Positions 40,382 through 49,551 are shown, counted from the first letter of the stretch. The stretch is DNA of 64,000 nt from Palsa-506 sp963707065 (GCA_963707065.1 CAVPPJ010000003.1:1-64000); one strand, 5' to 3'. The notes: generated from the sequence alone by a model not told the origin. A program made the numbers and translations.

Positions 40382-40801
40382 GTGAACCGGCTTGGTGAGC
40401 TCGAACGCGCCATTATGGATGTGCTCTGGGAGACCCCCGAGCCACTGACGGTCCGCCAGGTCAGCGGGCAGCTGACCGAGCGGGACCTCGCGCATACGAC
40501 GGTGATGACGGTTCTCGACCGGCTGGCCAAGAAGGGCTTCGCGCGGCGCGAGCGAGATGGCCGGGCGTGGCGTTACCGCGCGGCCGAGAGCAGGGAAGCC
40601 TACGTCACCGAGCTGATGCTGAACGCGCTTGACCAGACCGGCGACCGGCAGGCGGCGCTGGCCCGTTTCGTCCGCAGCGTGTCCGGCGCGGAAGCCAGGG
40701 CACTGCGCCGCGCGCTCGAGGCGCTCGAAGCGCGTGAGCCGCGTGAGGCGCGTGAGCCGCTGCTCGCGCCCGGGCCGCACGAAGACGCGCCGGCGGGCTG
40801 A
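40382..40801 (+). CDS. BlaI/MecI/CopY-family repressor
   Basis: The 139-residue winged-helix protein begins MNRLGELERAIMDVLWETPEPLTVRQV and contains HTTVMTVLDRLAKKGFARRERDGRAWRY, the family DNA-binding core. In BlaI systems the partner M56 protease cleaves or releases the repressor; that partner gene follows after six bases. The C-terminus (EALEAREPREAREPLL) is encoded by short tandem repeats. Target genes are unknown; self-regulation is usual. Confidence 0.92.
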   Translation: MNRLGELERAIMDVLWETPEPLTVRQVSGQLTERDLAHTTVMTVLDRLAKKGFARRERDGRAWRYRAAESREAYVTELMLNALDQTGDRQAALARFVRSVSGAEARALRRALEALEAREPREAREPLLAPGPHEDAPAG

Positions 40802-40807
40802 CCGCTC

Positions 40808-41770
40808 GTGTTCCCCGCAGTTCCCATCCTCGCCGCGGTCGCGGCGGGTAGCATCCCGGCCGCGTCCGCGCTGGCCTCGGCCCGCTGGCCGGGCCGGGCA
40901 CCGGCGGCCGCGATCCTGCTCTGGCAGGCGCTCGGGCTGGGCTGGGGGCTGGCGGCGGTGGGCGCGCTCGCCGGGCTCGGCGCGGACCCGGGACAGGCCG
41001 GCGCGCTGCCCGGCGGAGTTGCCGGCGCGGCACTGGCGGTCGCGTCGCGGGTCATCCGCGGCGGCGCGTTCCGGCCGCCGGCCCCCGGCCCGCTCGCGGA
41101 CCTCCGGCTGGTATCCGTGGCCGCCGGGCTGGTGCTGCTGATGCTGCTCTGCTGGGTGCTGGTGGCGGCCTCCGCCGCGGTGCTGCGGGCCCGGCGGCGG
41201 CAGCGGGAGCTGCTCAGCCTGCTCGCCCACGGGGATCCCAAGGTGCCGGGCGCGCTGGTGCTGGATCATCCGGCCGCTGCCGCCTACTGCGTGCCCGGCC
41301 TGCGATCGCGGATCGTGATCAGCGCAGGCACCCTTGAGCTGCTCGACCAGGCCGAGCTGGCCGCCGTGCTCGCTCACGAGCGTGCGCACCTGCGAGAACG
41401 GCACGATCTCGTGCTGCTGCCGTTCACTGCCCTGCTGCGGGTGTTCCGCTGGTCCGCGGTTGCCCGCCGGGCCGAGGGCGCCGTCGCGCTGCTGGTCGAG
41501 ATGCTGGCCGACGATCACGCGCTCCGGCACCGGCCGGCCAGGGAGCTGGCGACGGCGCTGCTGCGGGTGGGCGCGGCGGGCTCGCGGGTGCCGTCCGGCG
41601 CGCTCGCCGCCGCGCCCGGCGCTTCCGGCGGCGACGGCGAGGTGGCCGTTCGCGTTGCCCGGCTGCTCCGGCCGGTGCCCGGGCTGCCGGCGCCGGCCGT
41701 CGCCCTGGTCTGCGGTGCGGCGGTCCTGCTGGTAGCGGTCCCCGTCGCCGTCCTGTTCATACCGTTCTGA
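40808..41770 (+). CDS. M56-family membrane metalloprotease (BlaR1-like, no sensor domain)
   Basis: The 320-residue membrane protein has several helices and the zinc motif HERAH (H190 and H194) in LAAVLAHERAHLRERHDLVLL, with a third ligand probably in EMLADDHALRH. It lacks the extracellular penicillin-binding sensor of BlaR1 and MecR1, ending in one membrane helix. It is cotranscribed with the BlaI-like repressor; such short pairs are common in actinobacteria and their signal is generally unknown. Confidence 0.9.
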   Translation: MFPAVPILAAVAAGSIPAASALASARWPGRAPAAAILLWQALGLGWGLAAVGALAGLGADPGQAGALPGGVAGAALAVASRVIRGGAFRPPAPGPLADLRLVSVAAGLVLLMLLCWVLVAASAAVLRARRRQRELLSLLAHGDPKVPGALVLDHPAAAAYCVPGLRSRIVISAGTLELLDQAELAAVLAHERAHLRERHDLVLLPFTALLRVFRWSAVARRAEGAVALLVEMLADDHALRHRPARELATALLRVGAAGSRVPSGALAAAPGASGGDGEVAVRVARLLRPVPGLPAPAVALVCGAAVLLVAVPVAVLFIPF

Positions 41771-41818
41771 ACGAGCAACCGGTGCCGGCCGGCGATACCT
41801 GGCCGGGCGCGCCCGGCG

Positions 41819-42550
41819 CTAGTCGCAGATCCGGATCCGCAGGCGGCGGAAGCCCTTGCCCTTGTTCTCGACCTTGACGACCTCGATCCGGCCGATCTGG
41901 CTGGTGCTGGCCACGTGAGTGCCGCCGTCGGCCTGCTGGTCCAGCCCCACGATGTCGATGATGCGGACCTGCGACACGTCCGGCGGCACGAGGTTTGTCG
42001 CGGTGCGGATGATGTCGGGGAGGGCGAACGCCTCCGCCCGCGGCAGCACCCGGGCGTCGATCCGGCGCCCGGCGGCGATCTCCTTGTTGCAGGCGGACTC
42101 GACGGTCTCCTTGAATCCGGGCGGAACCTCGGGCAGGTCAAAGTCCATCCTGGCCGCGTATGGTTCCATGTTCCCGCCCGTGACCAGCGAGCCGAAGTCC
42201 CTGAACACGACACCGCAGAGCACGTGCAGCCCCGAGTGCGTGCGCATCAGGGCGGTACGCCGGCCGTCTTCCACGGCGCCGTGCACGCTGGTGCCCGGCG
42301 GCGGCAGCGGGTCTTCCCCGGCCGGGATCAGGTAGAGATCGTCGCCTTTGCGCGCGCCGGTGATCCGGGTCTGCACGCCGCCCCAGAGCAGCACCCCGTG
42401 GTCGGGCGGCTGCCCGCCGCCGCCAGGGTAGAAGGCCGACCGGTCGAGGACGATCCCGTCCGGCGTCGCCGCCAGGACGACGGCCTGCCATTCCCGCAGG
42501 GACTGATCATCCAGCTCAAGCCGGTGCGTTCGCCACTGGGTCTCGCTCAT
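41819..42550 (-). CDS. AlaX-like alanyl-tRNA editing protein
   Basis: The 243-residue protein matches the editing half of alanyl-tRNA synthetase, which hydrolyses mischarged Ser- or Gly-tRNA-Ala. Seen are FYPGGGGQPPDHG, THSGLHVLCGV (the HxxxH zinc pair) and QADGGTHVASTSQIGRIEV. In classical AlaX the last motif is CGGTH; here the cysteine position is Asp, so the zinc site is altered, as may be true of a subfamily. Convergent with the M56 gene. Confidence 0.88.
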   Translation of the reverse strand: MSETQWRTHRLELDDQSLREWQAVVLAATPDGIVLDRSAFYPGGGGQPPDHGVLLWGGVQTRITGARKGDDLYLIPAGEDPLPPPGTSVHGAVEDGRRTALMRTHSGLHVLCGVVFRDFGSLVTGGNMEPYAARMDFDLPEVPPGFKETVESACNKEIAAGRRIDARVLPRAEAFALPDIIRTATNLVPPDVSQVRIIDIVGLDQQADGGTHVASTSQIGRIEVVKVENKGKGFRRLRIRICD

Positions 42551-42637
42551 TTGGCCGAGCCTAGTGGAAAGGGCCGGCCCCGCCTGCCGGTCCCCGGCCG
42601 CCGCTGGCCGGCCGCGGGCTGCCTGGTACTGCTGGCC

Positions 42638-42982
42638 TTACCAGGGACCGTACGGGCCTTGCCGGGTAGACCCGCCGCCGGTGCCACTGACCTTGGGCTT
42701 GACGTCGGTGTGATACACCGCCGCGGCCACGAAGGCCGCCACGGACAGAATGCCGATCACCGCGAAGCTGCCGCTGGCCGCGGTGCCCAGGCCGATCGCG
42801 GTGGCCACGCCCAGGATGATCAGCCACAGCGGCTTGGTCTGCTTGCCCGCCGCGACGAAGGCGGGGGCGGGACGGCGGGTCGCGTCGATGAATGCCCATA
42901 CCTCGACGACGAACGCCGCGACCGCCAGCGTCTCGAAGAGCCAGCTGAGAGCCGAATACGCGCCCGGATTACTGAAAAGCAC
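42638..42982 (-). CDS. DUF2516 membrane protein
   Basis: This 114-residue protein has about three membrane helices and a conserved WAFIDATRRPAPAFVAAGKQTKPLWL loop, matching DUF2516 (mycobacterial Rv0476 type). Function unknown. Its GTG lies inside the end of the XRE gene (14-bp overlap), so the two are translated together, and the pairing is conserved in actinobacteria. Confidence 0.88.
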   Translation of the reverse strand: MLFSNPGAYSALSWLFETLAVAAFVVEVWAFIDATRRPAPAFVAAGKQTKPLWLIILGVATAIGLGTAASGSFAVIGILSVAAFVAAAVYHTDVKPKVSGTGGGSTRQGPYGPW

Positions 42983-43442
42983 GATGCCAGGTTATCGGTT
43001 GCCGGCCGGGCTCGGGACCACGACCGGGCTCCCCGTCCCCGGTGGCGGGCGTCTCTGCCGCCGCAGCCGGCGCCGCCGCCCCGCCGGGGGGCATTTCCGC
43101 GGGCGCCGCCTCGTTGCGGAATGACTCATAGAGCTCGATCAGGATCTGCTTCTGCCGCTCGGTCAGCTCAGGATCGGCCAGCACGGCGTCCCGGATGCCA
43201 GCGCCCTCCGGCCGGTCCTCCAGGATCCCGGCCTGGGCGTACAGCGCCTCGGCGGAGATCCGCAGTCCCTTCGCGATCTGCTGCAGGATGTCCGCGCTGG
43301 GCTTCCGCAGGCCGCGCTCGATCTGGCTCAGATAGGGATTCGACACGCCCGCGGCCTGGGAGAGCTGGCGCATCGAGATCCTGGCCTGCTCGCGCTGGGC
43401 GCGGATGAAGGTTCCGATCGAGCTGACGTTCACCGGGCTCAT
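42969..43442 (-). CDS. XRE-family helix-turn-helix regulator
   Basis: The 157-residue protein has a Cro/C1-type helix-turn-helix (IGTFIRAQREQARISMRQLSQAAGVSNPYLSQIERG, residues 9-45). A conserved middle region with LADPELTERQKQILIELYESFR and an Ala/Pro-rich tail follow. It resembles Rv0474, which likewise sits near DUF2516. Targets are unknown. Confidence 0.9.
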   Translation of the reverse strand: MSPVNVSSIGTFIRAQREQARISMRQLSQAAGVSNPYLSQIERGLRKPSADILQQIAKGLRISAEALYAQAGILEDRPEGAGIRDAVLADPELTERQKQILIELYESFRNEAAPAEMPPGGAAAPAAAAETPATGDGEPGRGPEPGRQPITWHRAFQ

Positions 43443-43578
43443 GTGCTCAGTCTCGCCACCACTGGATGCGCTGGCAAGCTGGCGCGTGCTTCGCCCGGCC
43501 GCCCCGGCGCGCGGCCGGGCCGCGCCGCGAACGGCGGCCGGGCCGGCCCGGCCGCGAACGGCAAGGACGCGGCCGGCG

Positions 43579-44478
43579 TCAGGCCGTCGCCGCGGCTTCG
43601 CGGCGGTCGCTGACGCCCAGCATGGCGCGGGCCTGACCGGGGGTCATGGCTGGCCGCTGCGCCAGCCCGGCGAGCGCGGCCGCGCGCTCGACCAGCTCGG
43701 CGTTGCCCGTCACCGGGCGGCCCCGGGCGAAGGAGGTCGTATCCTCCATGCCGACCCGCAGGTGACCGCCCGCCGCGAGCGCAGCGAAGATCACCGGCAC
43801 CGAGGTACGGCCCACGCCGGTCGCCGACCAGGTCGCGCCGGAGGGCAGCGCGGCGACCGCCTGGACAAGCTGCGCGGCGGTGCCCGGCATGCCGCCGGGC
43901 ACCCCCATCACCAGGTCACAGTGCACGTGCCCGCCGTGCGGTGCGCCCAGGTCATCGAGCAGCCGGTGCAGCGTGGCCGCATGACCCATGTCGAACAGCT
44001 CGAACTCGGGCACCACGCCGAGTTCCTGGGTCCGGGCATAGAGCTCACGGATGAACGGCCACGGGTTGGCGAACACCTCCCCGCCGAAGTTCACGGTGCC
44101 GCAGGTCAGCGAGCACGCGTCCGGGCCCGCGTCGAGGACGGCAAGCCGCTGGGTGAACGCATCGGTGACGGCTCCGCCGGTGGATAGCTGGACGATCAGG
44201 TCGGTGCCGGCCCGCAGGGCCCGGACCGTCTCGGTCAGCCTGCCTAGGTCAAGCGTGGGCCGGGCGCGGTCGTCCCTGATGTGCACGTGGATGACGGCGG
44301 CGCCCGCGGCCTGGCATGCCTTCGCGGTGGCGACCAGCTCATCGAGGGTTACCGGCAGCGCGGGGACCGCGGCCTTGTCCGATTCGGCACCGGTCGGGGC
44401 CACGGTGATGAGGGTGGCGTCCTGGCCGGGAGACGAGGACTGCCGGGCGGCGGGTCGGGCTGTGTTATCTGCTGTCAT
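43579..44478 (-). CDS. BKACE-family (DUF849) beta-keto acid cleavage enzyme
   Basis: The 299-residue zinc TIM barrel has the metal-binding VIHVHIRDD and GHVHCDLVMG motifs and EFELFDMGH. BKACE enzymes combine a beta-keto acid with acetyl-CoA to give acetoacetate and a new CoA ester; the founding member acts in lysine fermentation (Kce). The substrate here is unknown. ATG 44478 is chosen; the start lies only 20 bp from the divergent dtd start, so the two promoters must overlap or the transcripts be nearly leaderless. Confidence 0.88.
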   Translation of the reverse strand: MTADNTARPAARQSSSPGQDATLITVAPTGAESDKAAVPALPVTLDELVATAKACQAAGAAVIHVHIRDDRARPTLDLGRLTETVRALRAGTDLIVQLSTGGAVTDAFTQRLAVLDAGPDACSLTCGTVNFGGEVFANPWPFIRELYARTQELGVVPEFELFDMGHAATLHRLLDDLGAPHGGHVHCDLVMGVPGGMPGTAAQLVQAVAALPSGATWSATGVGRTSVPVIFAALAAGGHLRVGMEDTTSFARGRPVTGNAELVERAAALAGLAQRPAMTPGQARAMLGVSDRREAAATA

Positions 44479-44498
44479 GAGCGGAAGAATGCCTTGTC

Positions 44499-44924
44499 GT
44501 GAGAGCTGTAGTCCAGCGGGCGAGTTCGGCGAGCGTCGACGTGGCCGGGGTGACGGTCGGGTTCCTGCCCCGTCCCGGCCTGGTCGTGCTGGTCGGCGTG
44601 ACCCATCCGGACACGCCGGAACTCGCCGCGTCGCTCGCCCGGAAGATCTACCACCTGCGGATCCTGGCCGGCCAGCGATCGTGTGCCGACACGTCCGCGC
44701 CACTGCTGGTCATCAGCCAGTTCACCCTGTACGCGGAGACCGCCAAGGGGCGGCGGCCGACCTGGCAGGCGGCGGCGCCGCGGGCCGTGGCTGAGCCGCT
44801 GGTGGCCGCGTTCGCCGCCGCGCTGCGCGACCTCGGCGCCGAGGTGCAGACCGGCGTGTTCGGCGCGGACATGCAGGTCTCGCTCGTCAATGACGGTCCG
44901 GTGACCCTCATCCTCGAGGCGTAG
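44499..44924 (+). CDS. dtd: D-aminoacyl-tRNA deacylase
   Basis: Dtd removes D-amino acids (and Gly from tRNA-Ala) from tRNA. The 141-residue protein has both signatures: SQFTLYA (residues 73-79) and NDGPVT (131-136), the latter bearing the Gly-cisPro pair. The start is GTG with no clear ribosome site. Its 3' end overlaps the convergent isomerase gene by 17 bp. Confidence 0.95.
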   Translation: MRAVVQRASSASVDVAGVTVGFLPRPGLVVLVGVTHPDTPELAASLARKIYHLRILAGQRSCADTSAPLLVISQFTLYAETAKGRRPTWQAAAPRAVAEPLVAAFAAALRDLGAEVQTGVFGADMQVSLVNDGPVTLILEA

Positions 44925-45744
44925 CCCGGATCAGGCGGCTGTCCTGGCCGAGATGATGCCGGGTGAAGGCCAGCGACTCGGCCAGGTCCGCCCGGCGTAC
45001 CTCGCTGGTCGCCGCGCGGCGGGTATTTACCTCCAGCACGACCACCCCGGCGTAGCCGCCGGACCTGAGCCGCTGCAGCAATTCTGCGCATGGCTGGAAG
45101 CCCCGGCCAGGGACAAGGTGCTCATCGGGCAGGCCGGGCTTGGTGCCGTCCGCCATGTGCACGTGCGCCAGCCTGGGACCCAGCTCGGCGGCCATCGCCA
45201 GCGCGTCAGAGCCGGACACCGCGGTGTGTGACAGGTCCAGCGTCACATGGCGGCAGTCGAGTTCGACCGGGTTCCAGTGCGGGGCGTAGGCCGCCACCTC
45301 GGCACCGCGCGCCCGGAGCGGGTACAGGTTCTCCACCGCGAACAGCACGTCGGTTTCCTCACCCATGCTGGCCAGCCTGGCCTCGAACTCGCGGGCGTAC
45401 TCCCGCTGCCAGCGGAACGGCGGATGCAGCACGACGACCCGTGCGCCGAGCTGCTCCGCTGCCTGCCTGGCCCGGTCGAGCTTGCCCCACGGCTCCCGGC
45501 CCCAGACCCGCTGGGTGATCAGCAGGCAGGGCGCGTGCACGGCCAGCACGGGAATGCCGTGATAGTCGACGAGCCTGCGCAGGACATCGACGTCCTGGCT
45601 GATCAGGTCGGTGGTGACCATCACCTCGACGCCGTCGTAGCCAAGCTTGGCCGCCGTCTCGAAGGCGTCCGGCATCCGCTCCGGGAAGACCGAGCTGCTG
45701 GATAGTGCCACCAGCGCGCCGGAAGCCGGTGCAATGCGGCCCAA
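44908..45744 (-). CDS. Sugar phosphate isomerase/epimerase-like TIM barrel
   Basis: The 278-residue AP-endonuclease-2-fold protein has YDGVEVMVTTD, LAVHAPCLL, VVLHPPFRWQREYA, ENLYPLRAR, HVTLDLSHTAVSG and RLAHVHMADGTKPGLPDEHLVPGRG, giving a His/Glu/Asp metal site. Substrate unknown; members include xylose isomerase-like epimerases. TTG 45744 has GGGGAG five bases ahead; GTG 45711 is the alternative. It is divergent from radA, with about 150 bp between starts. Confidence 0.82.
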   Translation of the reverse strand: MGRIAPASGALVALSSSSVFPERMPDAFETAAKLGYDGVEVMVTTDLISQDVDVLRRLVDYHGIPVLAVHAPCLLITQRVWGREPWGKLDRARQAAEQLGARVVVLHPPFRWQREYAREFEARLASMGEETDVLFAVENLYPLRARGAEVAAYAPHWNPVELDCRHVTLDLSHTAVSGSDALAMAAELGPRLAHVHMADGTKPGLPDEHLVPGRGFQPCAELLQRLRSGGYAGVVVLEVNTRRAATSEVRRADLAESLAFTRHHLGQDSRLIRATPRG

Positions 45745-45897
45745 GGCGTCTCCCCTGCTCGCCGGGCTCTCCCGGCCTGTGTCCTCGCCGAGCTTGTCCG
45801 GCCTGACATCCGCTTGCCGCCAGCTTATGCCGACCCGGCCGGCCCGGCCGCCCGCAGGGAGCCCGGACTGTCGGCGGCGGCAGCTAATGTGCCAGCC

Positions 45898-47322
45898 ATG
45901 GCGAAGTCGGCTACTGGCGTGCTCTATCAATGCTCGGAATGCGGCTGGCGGAGCACGAAGTGGGCGGGCCGGTGCGGCGAGTGCCACGGCTGGGGCACGG
46001 TCACCGAAATCCGCGTCCCGGCGATGGCGCGGCCAGGCCTGCGTTCCGCGGCCCGGGCGGGGCAGCCGCCACCGGCCGGGCTCGCCGCTGCCGTCCCGAT
46101 CACCGAGGTGGACGTGAGCACCGCGGGCGCCCGTCCCACCGGCATGGACGAGCTGGACCGGGTGCTGGGCGGCGGGCTGGTCCCCGGCGCGGTGGTCCTG
46201 CTCGCGGGCGAGCCGGGCGTCGGCAAGTCCACCTTGCTGCTCGAGGCGGGTGCGCTCGCCGCCGGGGCCGGCCCGGTGCTGTATGTCACCGGCGAGGAGT
46301 CAGCCGCGCAGGTGCGGCTGCGCGCTGACCGGGTCGGCGCAGTCAGCGACCAGCTTTTCCTCGCCGCCGAGACAGACCTTGCCGCCGTGCTCGGGCACGT
46401 CGACGCGGTCCGCCCGGGCCTGCTGATCGTCGACTCGGTGCAGACCATCAACGCCGCCGACGTCGATGGCGCGCCCGGCGGGGTCACCCAGATCCGTGCG
46501 GTCACCGCGGCCCTGATGGCGGTGGCGAAGCAGCAGACGCTGACCACCGTGCTCGTCGGGCATGTCACCAAGGACGGGTCGATCGCCGGGCCGCGCGCGC
46601 TCGAGCACCTGGTCGACGTGGTGCTGCATTTCGAAGGCGACCGGCATTCGCAGCTGCGGACGGTGCGCGCGCTGAAGAACAGGTACGGCCCCACCGACGA
46701 GATCGGCTGCTTCGAGCTGGGCGAGTACGGCCTGGCCGGCCTGCCGGATCCGAGCGGGCTGTTCCTGTCCCAGCTGCGCGAGCCGGTGCCCGGCACCTGC
46801 GTGACCGTGACCCTGGACGGCAGCCGGCCGCTTGTCGCCGAGGTACAGACCCTGGTCTGCGCCTCGACCATGGACATGGCCCGCAGGGTGACGTCCGGCC
46901 TGGATGCCTCGCGAGTGGGCATGGTCCTCGCCGTCCTGCAACGGCGGGCGGGGGTGACCATCGGCAAGCAGGACGTCTACGCGGCGACCGTCGGCGGGGT
47001 CCGGCTCACCGAGCCGTCCGTGGACCTGGCCGTCGCGCTGGCGGTGGCCAGCGCAACCTCCGATCTGAGCGTGCCGCCTCACCTGGTAGCCATCGGCGAG
47101 GTGGGGCTGGCCGGGGAGATCCGCCGGGTCCCCGGCATGCAGCGGCGGCTCGCCGAGGCCGAGCGGATGGGATTCCGCAGCGCGATCGTGCCGCCAGGAT
47201 CGGGCGGGCTGCCCGGGACGGCGGACGCTGACGGGCCGGGACGGCCAGCCAGCGGCCTGCTGGCCAACGTCAGGGAGGCCGGGGATATCCGCGAGGCGAT
47301 CGCCGCCGCGCTCGGCCGATAG
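45898..47322 (+). CDS. radA: DNA repair ATPase RadA (Sms)
   Basis: RadA is a RecA-like helicase that processes recombination intermediates. The 474-residue protein has a zinc finger (C12, C15, C26, C29), Walker A GEPGVGKST near residue 105, the RadA-specific KNRYG near 260 and a C-terminal Lon-protease-like domain (SVDLAVALAVASATSDL, GEVGLAGEIRRVPGMQRRLAEAERMGF). The stop is embedded in a 14-bp duplication. disA follows, as in many actinobacteria, where RadA can bind or inhibit DisA. Confidence 0.95.
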   Translation: MAKSATGVLYQCSECGWRSTKWAGRCGECHGWGTVTEIRVPAMARPGLRSAARAGQPPPAGLAAAVPITEVDVSTAGARPTGMDELDRVLGGGLVPGAVVLLAGEPGVGKSTLLLEAGALAAGAGPVLYVTGEESAAQVRLRADRVGAVSDQLFLAAETDLAAVLGHVDAVRPGLLIVDSVQTINAADVDGAPGGVTQIRAVTAALMAVAKQQTLTTVLVGHVTKDGSIAGPRALEHLVDVVLHFEGDRHSQLRTVRALKNRYGPTDEIGCFELGEYGLAGLPDPSGLFLSQLREPVPGTCVTVTLDGSRPLVAEVQTLVCASTMDMARRVTSGLDASRVGMVLAVLQRRAGVTIGKQDVYAATVGGVRLTEPSVDLAVALAVASATSDLSVPPHLVAIGEVGLAGEIRRVPGMQRRLAEAERMGFRSAIVPPGSGGLPGTADADGPGRPASGLLANVREAGDIREAIAAALGR

Positions 47323-47347
47323 TCCTCCGCGAGTAATCCTCCGCGAG
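47320..47347. repeat. 14-bp duplication beginning with the radA stop codon
   Basis: TAGTCCTCCGCGAG (47320-47333, starting with the stop) is followed directly by TAATCCTCCGCGAG. Each copy begins with a stop codon; the second is in another frame. A further short repeat, GGCGGTAACC-like, lies at about 47375-47400. Confidence 0.85.
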
Positions 47348-47444
47348 CCGGGCCGGCCGGCGGCCAGCCGGGCTGGCGGTAACCGGCCCGGCGGTAACCC
47401 GCAGCCAGGCCAAGCACCGGGCACTCCCCGCCAGTCGCCGATAG

Positions 47445-47460
47445 ACTGACGGTAGTCAGT
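47445..47460. promoter_or_regulatory. Short inverted repeat upstream of disA
   Basis: ACTGAC-GGTA-GTCAGT is a perfect 6-bp inverted repeat 23 bp before the disA GTG. It overlaps a possible -10 (TAGACT). It could be an operator or a small leader hairpin. Confidence 0.35.
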
Positions 47461-47483
47461 AGTCCCTTTTCTGGGGGTTTTTC

Positions 47484-48572
47484 GTGCCTGCAGCGAGCAA
47501 GGGCCGGGACGAGCGCCGCCGCGCCGCCCTGATGGCACTTGCGCCAGGAACAGCCCTGCGGGAGGGCCTGGAGCGGATCCTGCGGGGCAACACGGGCGCG
47601 CTGATCGTACTCGGCTACGACCAGGTCGTCCGTGGCCTCTGCTCGGGCGGATTCGAGCTGACGGTCCCGTTCTCCGCCACCCGCCTGCGCGAGCTCGCCA
47701 AGATGGACGGCGCGATCGTGCTCGACTGCGCGGCCAGCAACATCGTCCGGGCCGCGGTCCACCTGATGCCTGATCCCGCGCTGCCGACGGATGAGTCAGG
47801 CACCAGGCACCGCACCGCGGAGCGGGTCGCCAGGCAGACCGGCTACCCGGTGGTTGCCGTGAGCAAGTCGATGCGGACCATCGGCCTCTACATCGACGGC
47901 ACCAGGCACGTGCTGGAGGACTCCGTCGCGATCCTCTCGCACGCCAACCAGGCCCTGGGGACGCTGGAAAGATACCGGGTCCGGCTCGACGAGGTGTCCG
48001 GCGCGCTCTCCGCCCTCGAGATCGAGGATCTCGCCACCGTCCGCGACGTCACCGCGGTCGCGCAGCGGCTGGAGATGGTCCGGCGCATCGCCGGCGAGAT
48101 CGAGGGCTACATGGTGGAGCTGGGCACCGGCGGCAGGCTGCTCGCCCTGCAGCTCGACGAGCTGGTGGCCGGCACGGACGCCGAGCGCGAGCTGCTGGTC
48201 CTTGACTACGTGCCTGCCGCCGCCGGCGGCAGGCACATCGCGATGGACGCCGTGCTGACGGGCCTGCGCGCGCTGTACCCTGACGACCTGCTCGACGTCG
48301 CGAAGGTGGCCGGCACGCTCGGCTTCGGCCAGCCCGAGGAACTCGACCAGCCGGTGAGCCCGCACGGGTACCGGCTGCTCGCCAAGGTCCCGCGGCTGCC
48401 ACGGCCCGCGGTGGAGCGCCTCATCGAGTACTTCGGCGGGCTGCAGAAACTGCTGGCCGCCAGCGTCGAGGATCTGCAGCAGGTGAACGGCATCGGCGGG
48501 TCGCACGCGCGGAGCATCCGCGAGGGGCTCTCCCGGCTGGCTGAGTCGTCCATCCTTGAGCGGTACGTGTAA
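47484..48572 (+). CDS. disA: Diadenylate cyclase DisA
   Basis: DisA makes cyclic di-AMP from two ATP and scans DNA for branched structures. The 362-residue protein has the DAC domain with D75-G76-A77 (MDGAIVLD) and G106-T107-R108-H109-R110 (SGTRHRTAERVAR), both needed for catalysis. A helical linker follows, then a C-terminal helix-hairpin-helix DNA-binding domain (QQVNGIGGSHARSIREGLSRL). GTG start. A c-di-AMP riboswitch lies at 56983-57168 in this window. Confidence 0.96.
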   Translation: MPAASKGRDERRRAALMALAPGTALREGLERILRGNTGALIVLGYDQVVRGLCSGGFELTVPFSATRLRELAKMDGAIVLDCAASNIVRAAVHLMPDPALPTDESGTRHRTAERVARQTGYPVVAVSKSMRTIGLYIDGTRHVLEDSVAILSHANQALGTLERYRVRLDEVSGALSALEIEDLATVRDVTAVAQRLEMVRRIAGEIEGYMVELGTGGRLLALQLDELVAGTDAERELLVLDYVPAAAGGRHIAMDAVLTGLRALYPDDLLDVAKVAGTLGFGQPEELDQPVSPHGYRLLAKVPRLPRPAVERLIEYFGGLQKLLAASVEDLQQVNGIGGSHARSIREGLSRLAESSILERYV

Positions 48573-48681
48573 CGCGCGCCGCGTCCCGGTGCCCATCCCG
48601 GGCTGGCGGCCTGCTGCCGCTGAGCGCGGCGTCCCGGCCGGGCTGCCGCCACGGCGGCGGGTGTGTAAGGATCGGGCCGTC

Positions 48682-49551
48682 ATGACGAACGGGTACCTGG
48701 CGCCGGTGCTGAGCTGGTATGCCTCGCACGCACGAGAGCTTCCCTGGCGGCAGCCCGGCGCATCGCCCTGGGCCGTGCTGGTCAGCGAGGTCATGCTGCA
48801 GCAGACGCCGGTTGCGCGCGTGCTGCCCGCTTACGGGGCCTGGCTGGCCCGCTGGCCGACCCCCCGGTCGCTGGCCGGCTGCGCTCCCGGCGAGGCGGTG
48901 CGGCAATGGGGCAGGCTGGGCTATCCCCGCCGGGCGCTCCGGCTGCACGCGGCCGCCCGGATCATCACCGAGCAGCACGAGGGCCAGGTCCCGGCATCCC
49001 TGGATGCCCTGACCGGGCTCCCGGGCGTCGGCTCCTACACCGCGGCCGCGGTCGCCAGCTTCGCCTTCGGGCAGCGGCACGCCGTACTCGACACGAACGT
49101 GCGCCGGGTTCTGGCCAGGCTGGTGCGGGGCGCGCAGTTCCCGCCCCGCAGCAGCTCCGCTGCCGAGGCCAGGCTGGCCGAATCGCTGCTGCCGGCCGAG
49201 CGCCGGGAAGCAGCCAGGTGGTCGGTCGCGGTGATGGAACTCGGCGCGCTGGTGTGCACGGCAGCCCGGCCGCGCTGCTCCGGCTGCCCGGTAGCGCCGG
49301 CCTGCGCCTGGCGGCTGGCCGGGAGCCCGGCTGGCACTCGAAGCCCGGCGGCACCCCGTTATGAGGGCAGTGACCGCCAGTGCCGGGGTGCGCTGCTGGC
49401 CGTGCTCCGGCGCCCTGGCGGCCCCGTGCGGGCAATCCAGCTCGAGGCGGCCTGGCCGGACCACCGGCAGCGAGCCCGGGCCCTCGACGGGCTGGTTGCC
49501 GACGGCCTCGCGGAACCGCTACCGGACGGCCGGTTCGCGCTGCCCGGCTAA
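48682..49551 (+). CDS. mutY: A/G-specific adenine glycosylase MutY
   Basis: MutY removes adenine opposite 8-oxoguanine. The 289-residue protein has LPWRQPGASPWAVLVSEVMLQQTPV (catalytic Glu), the helix-hairpin-helix LTGLPGVGSYTAAAVASFAFG, VLDTNVRRVL and the [4Fe-4S] ligands C192, C199, C202 and C208. The C-terminal 8-oxoG recognition domain is short or absent, as in other actinobacterial forms. The stop codon lies in the first unit of a five-unit 17-bp repeat. Confidence 0.93.
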   Translation: MTNGYLAPVLSWYASHARELPWRQPGASPWAVLVSEVMLQQTPVARVLPAYGAWLARWPTPRSLAGCAPGEAVRQWGRLGYPRRALRLHAAARIITEQHEGQVPASLDALTGLPGVGSYTAAAVASFAFGQRHAVLDTNVRRVLARLVRGAQFPPRSSSAAEARLAESLLPAERREAARWSVAVMELGALVCTAARPRCSGCPVAPACAWRLAGSPAGTRSPAAPRYEGSDRQCRGALLAVLRRPGGPVRAIQLEAAWPDHRQRARALDGLVADGLAEPLPDGRFALPG

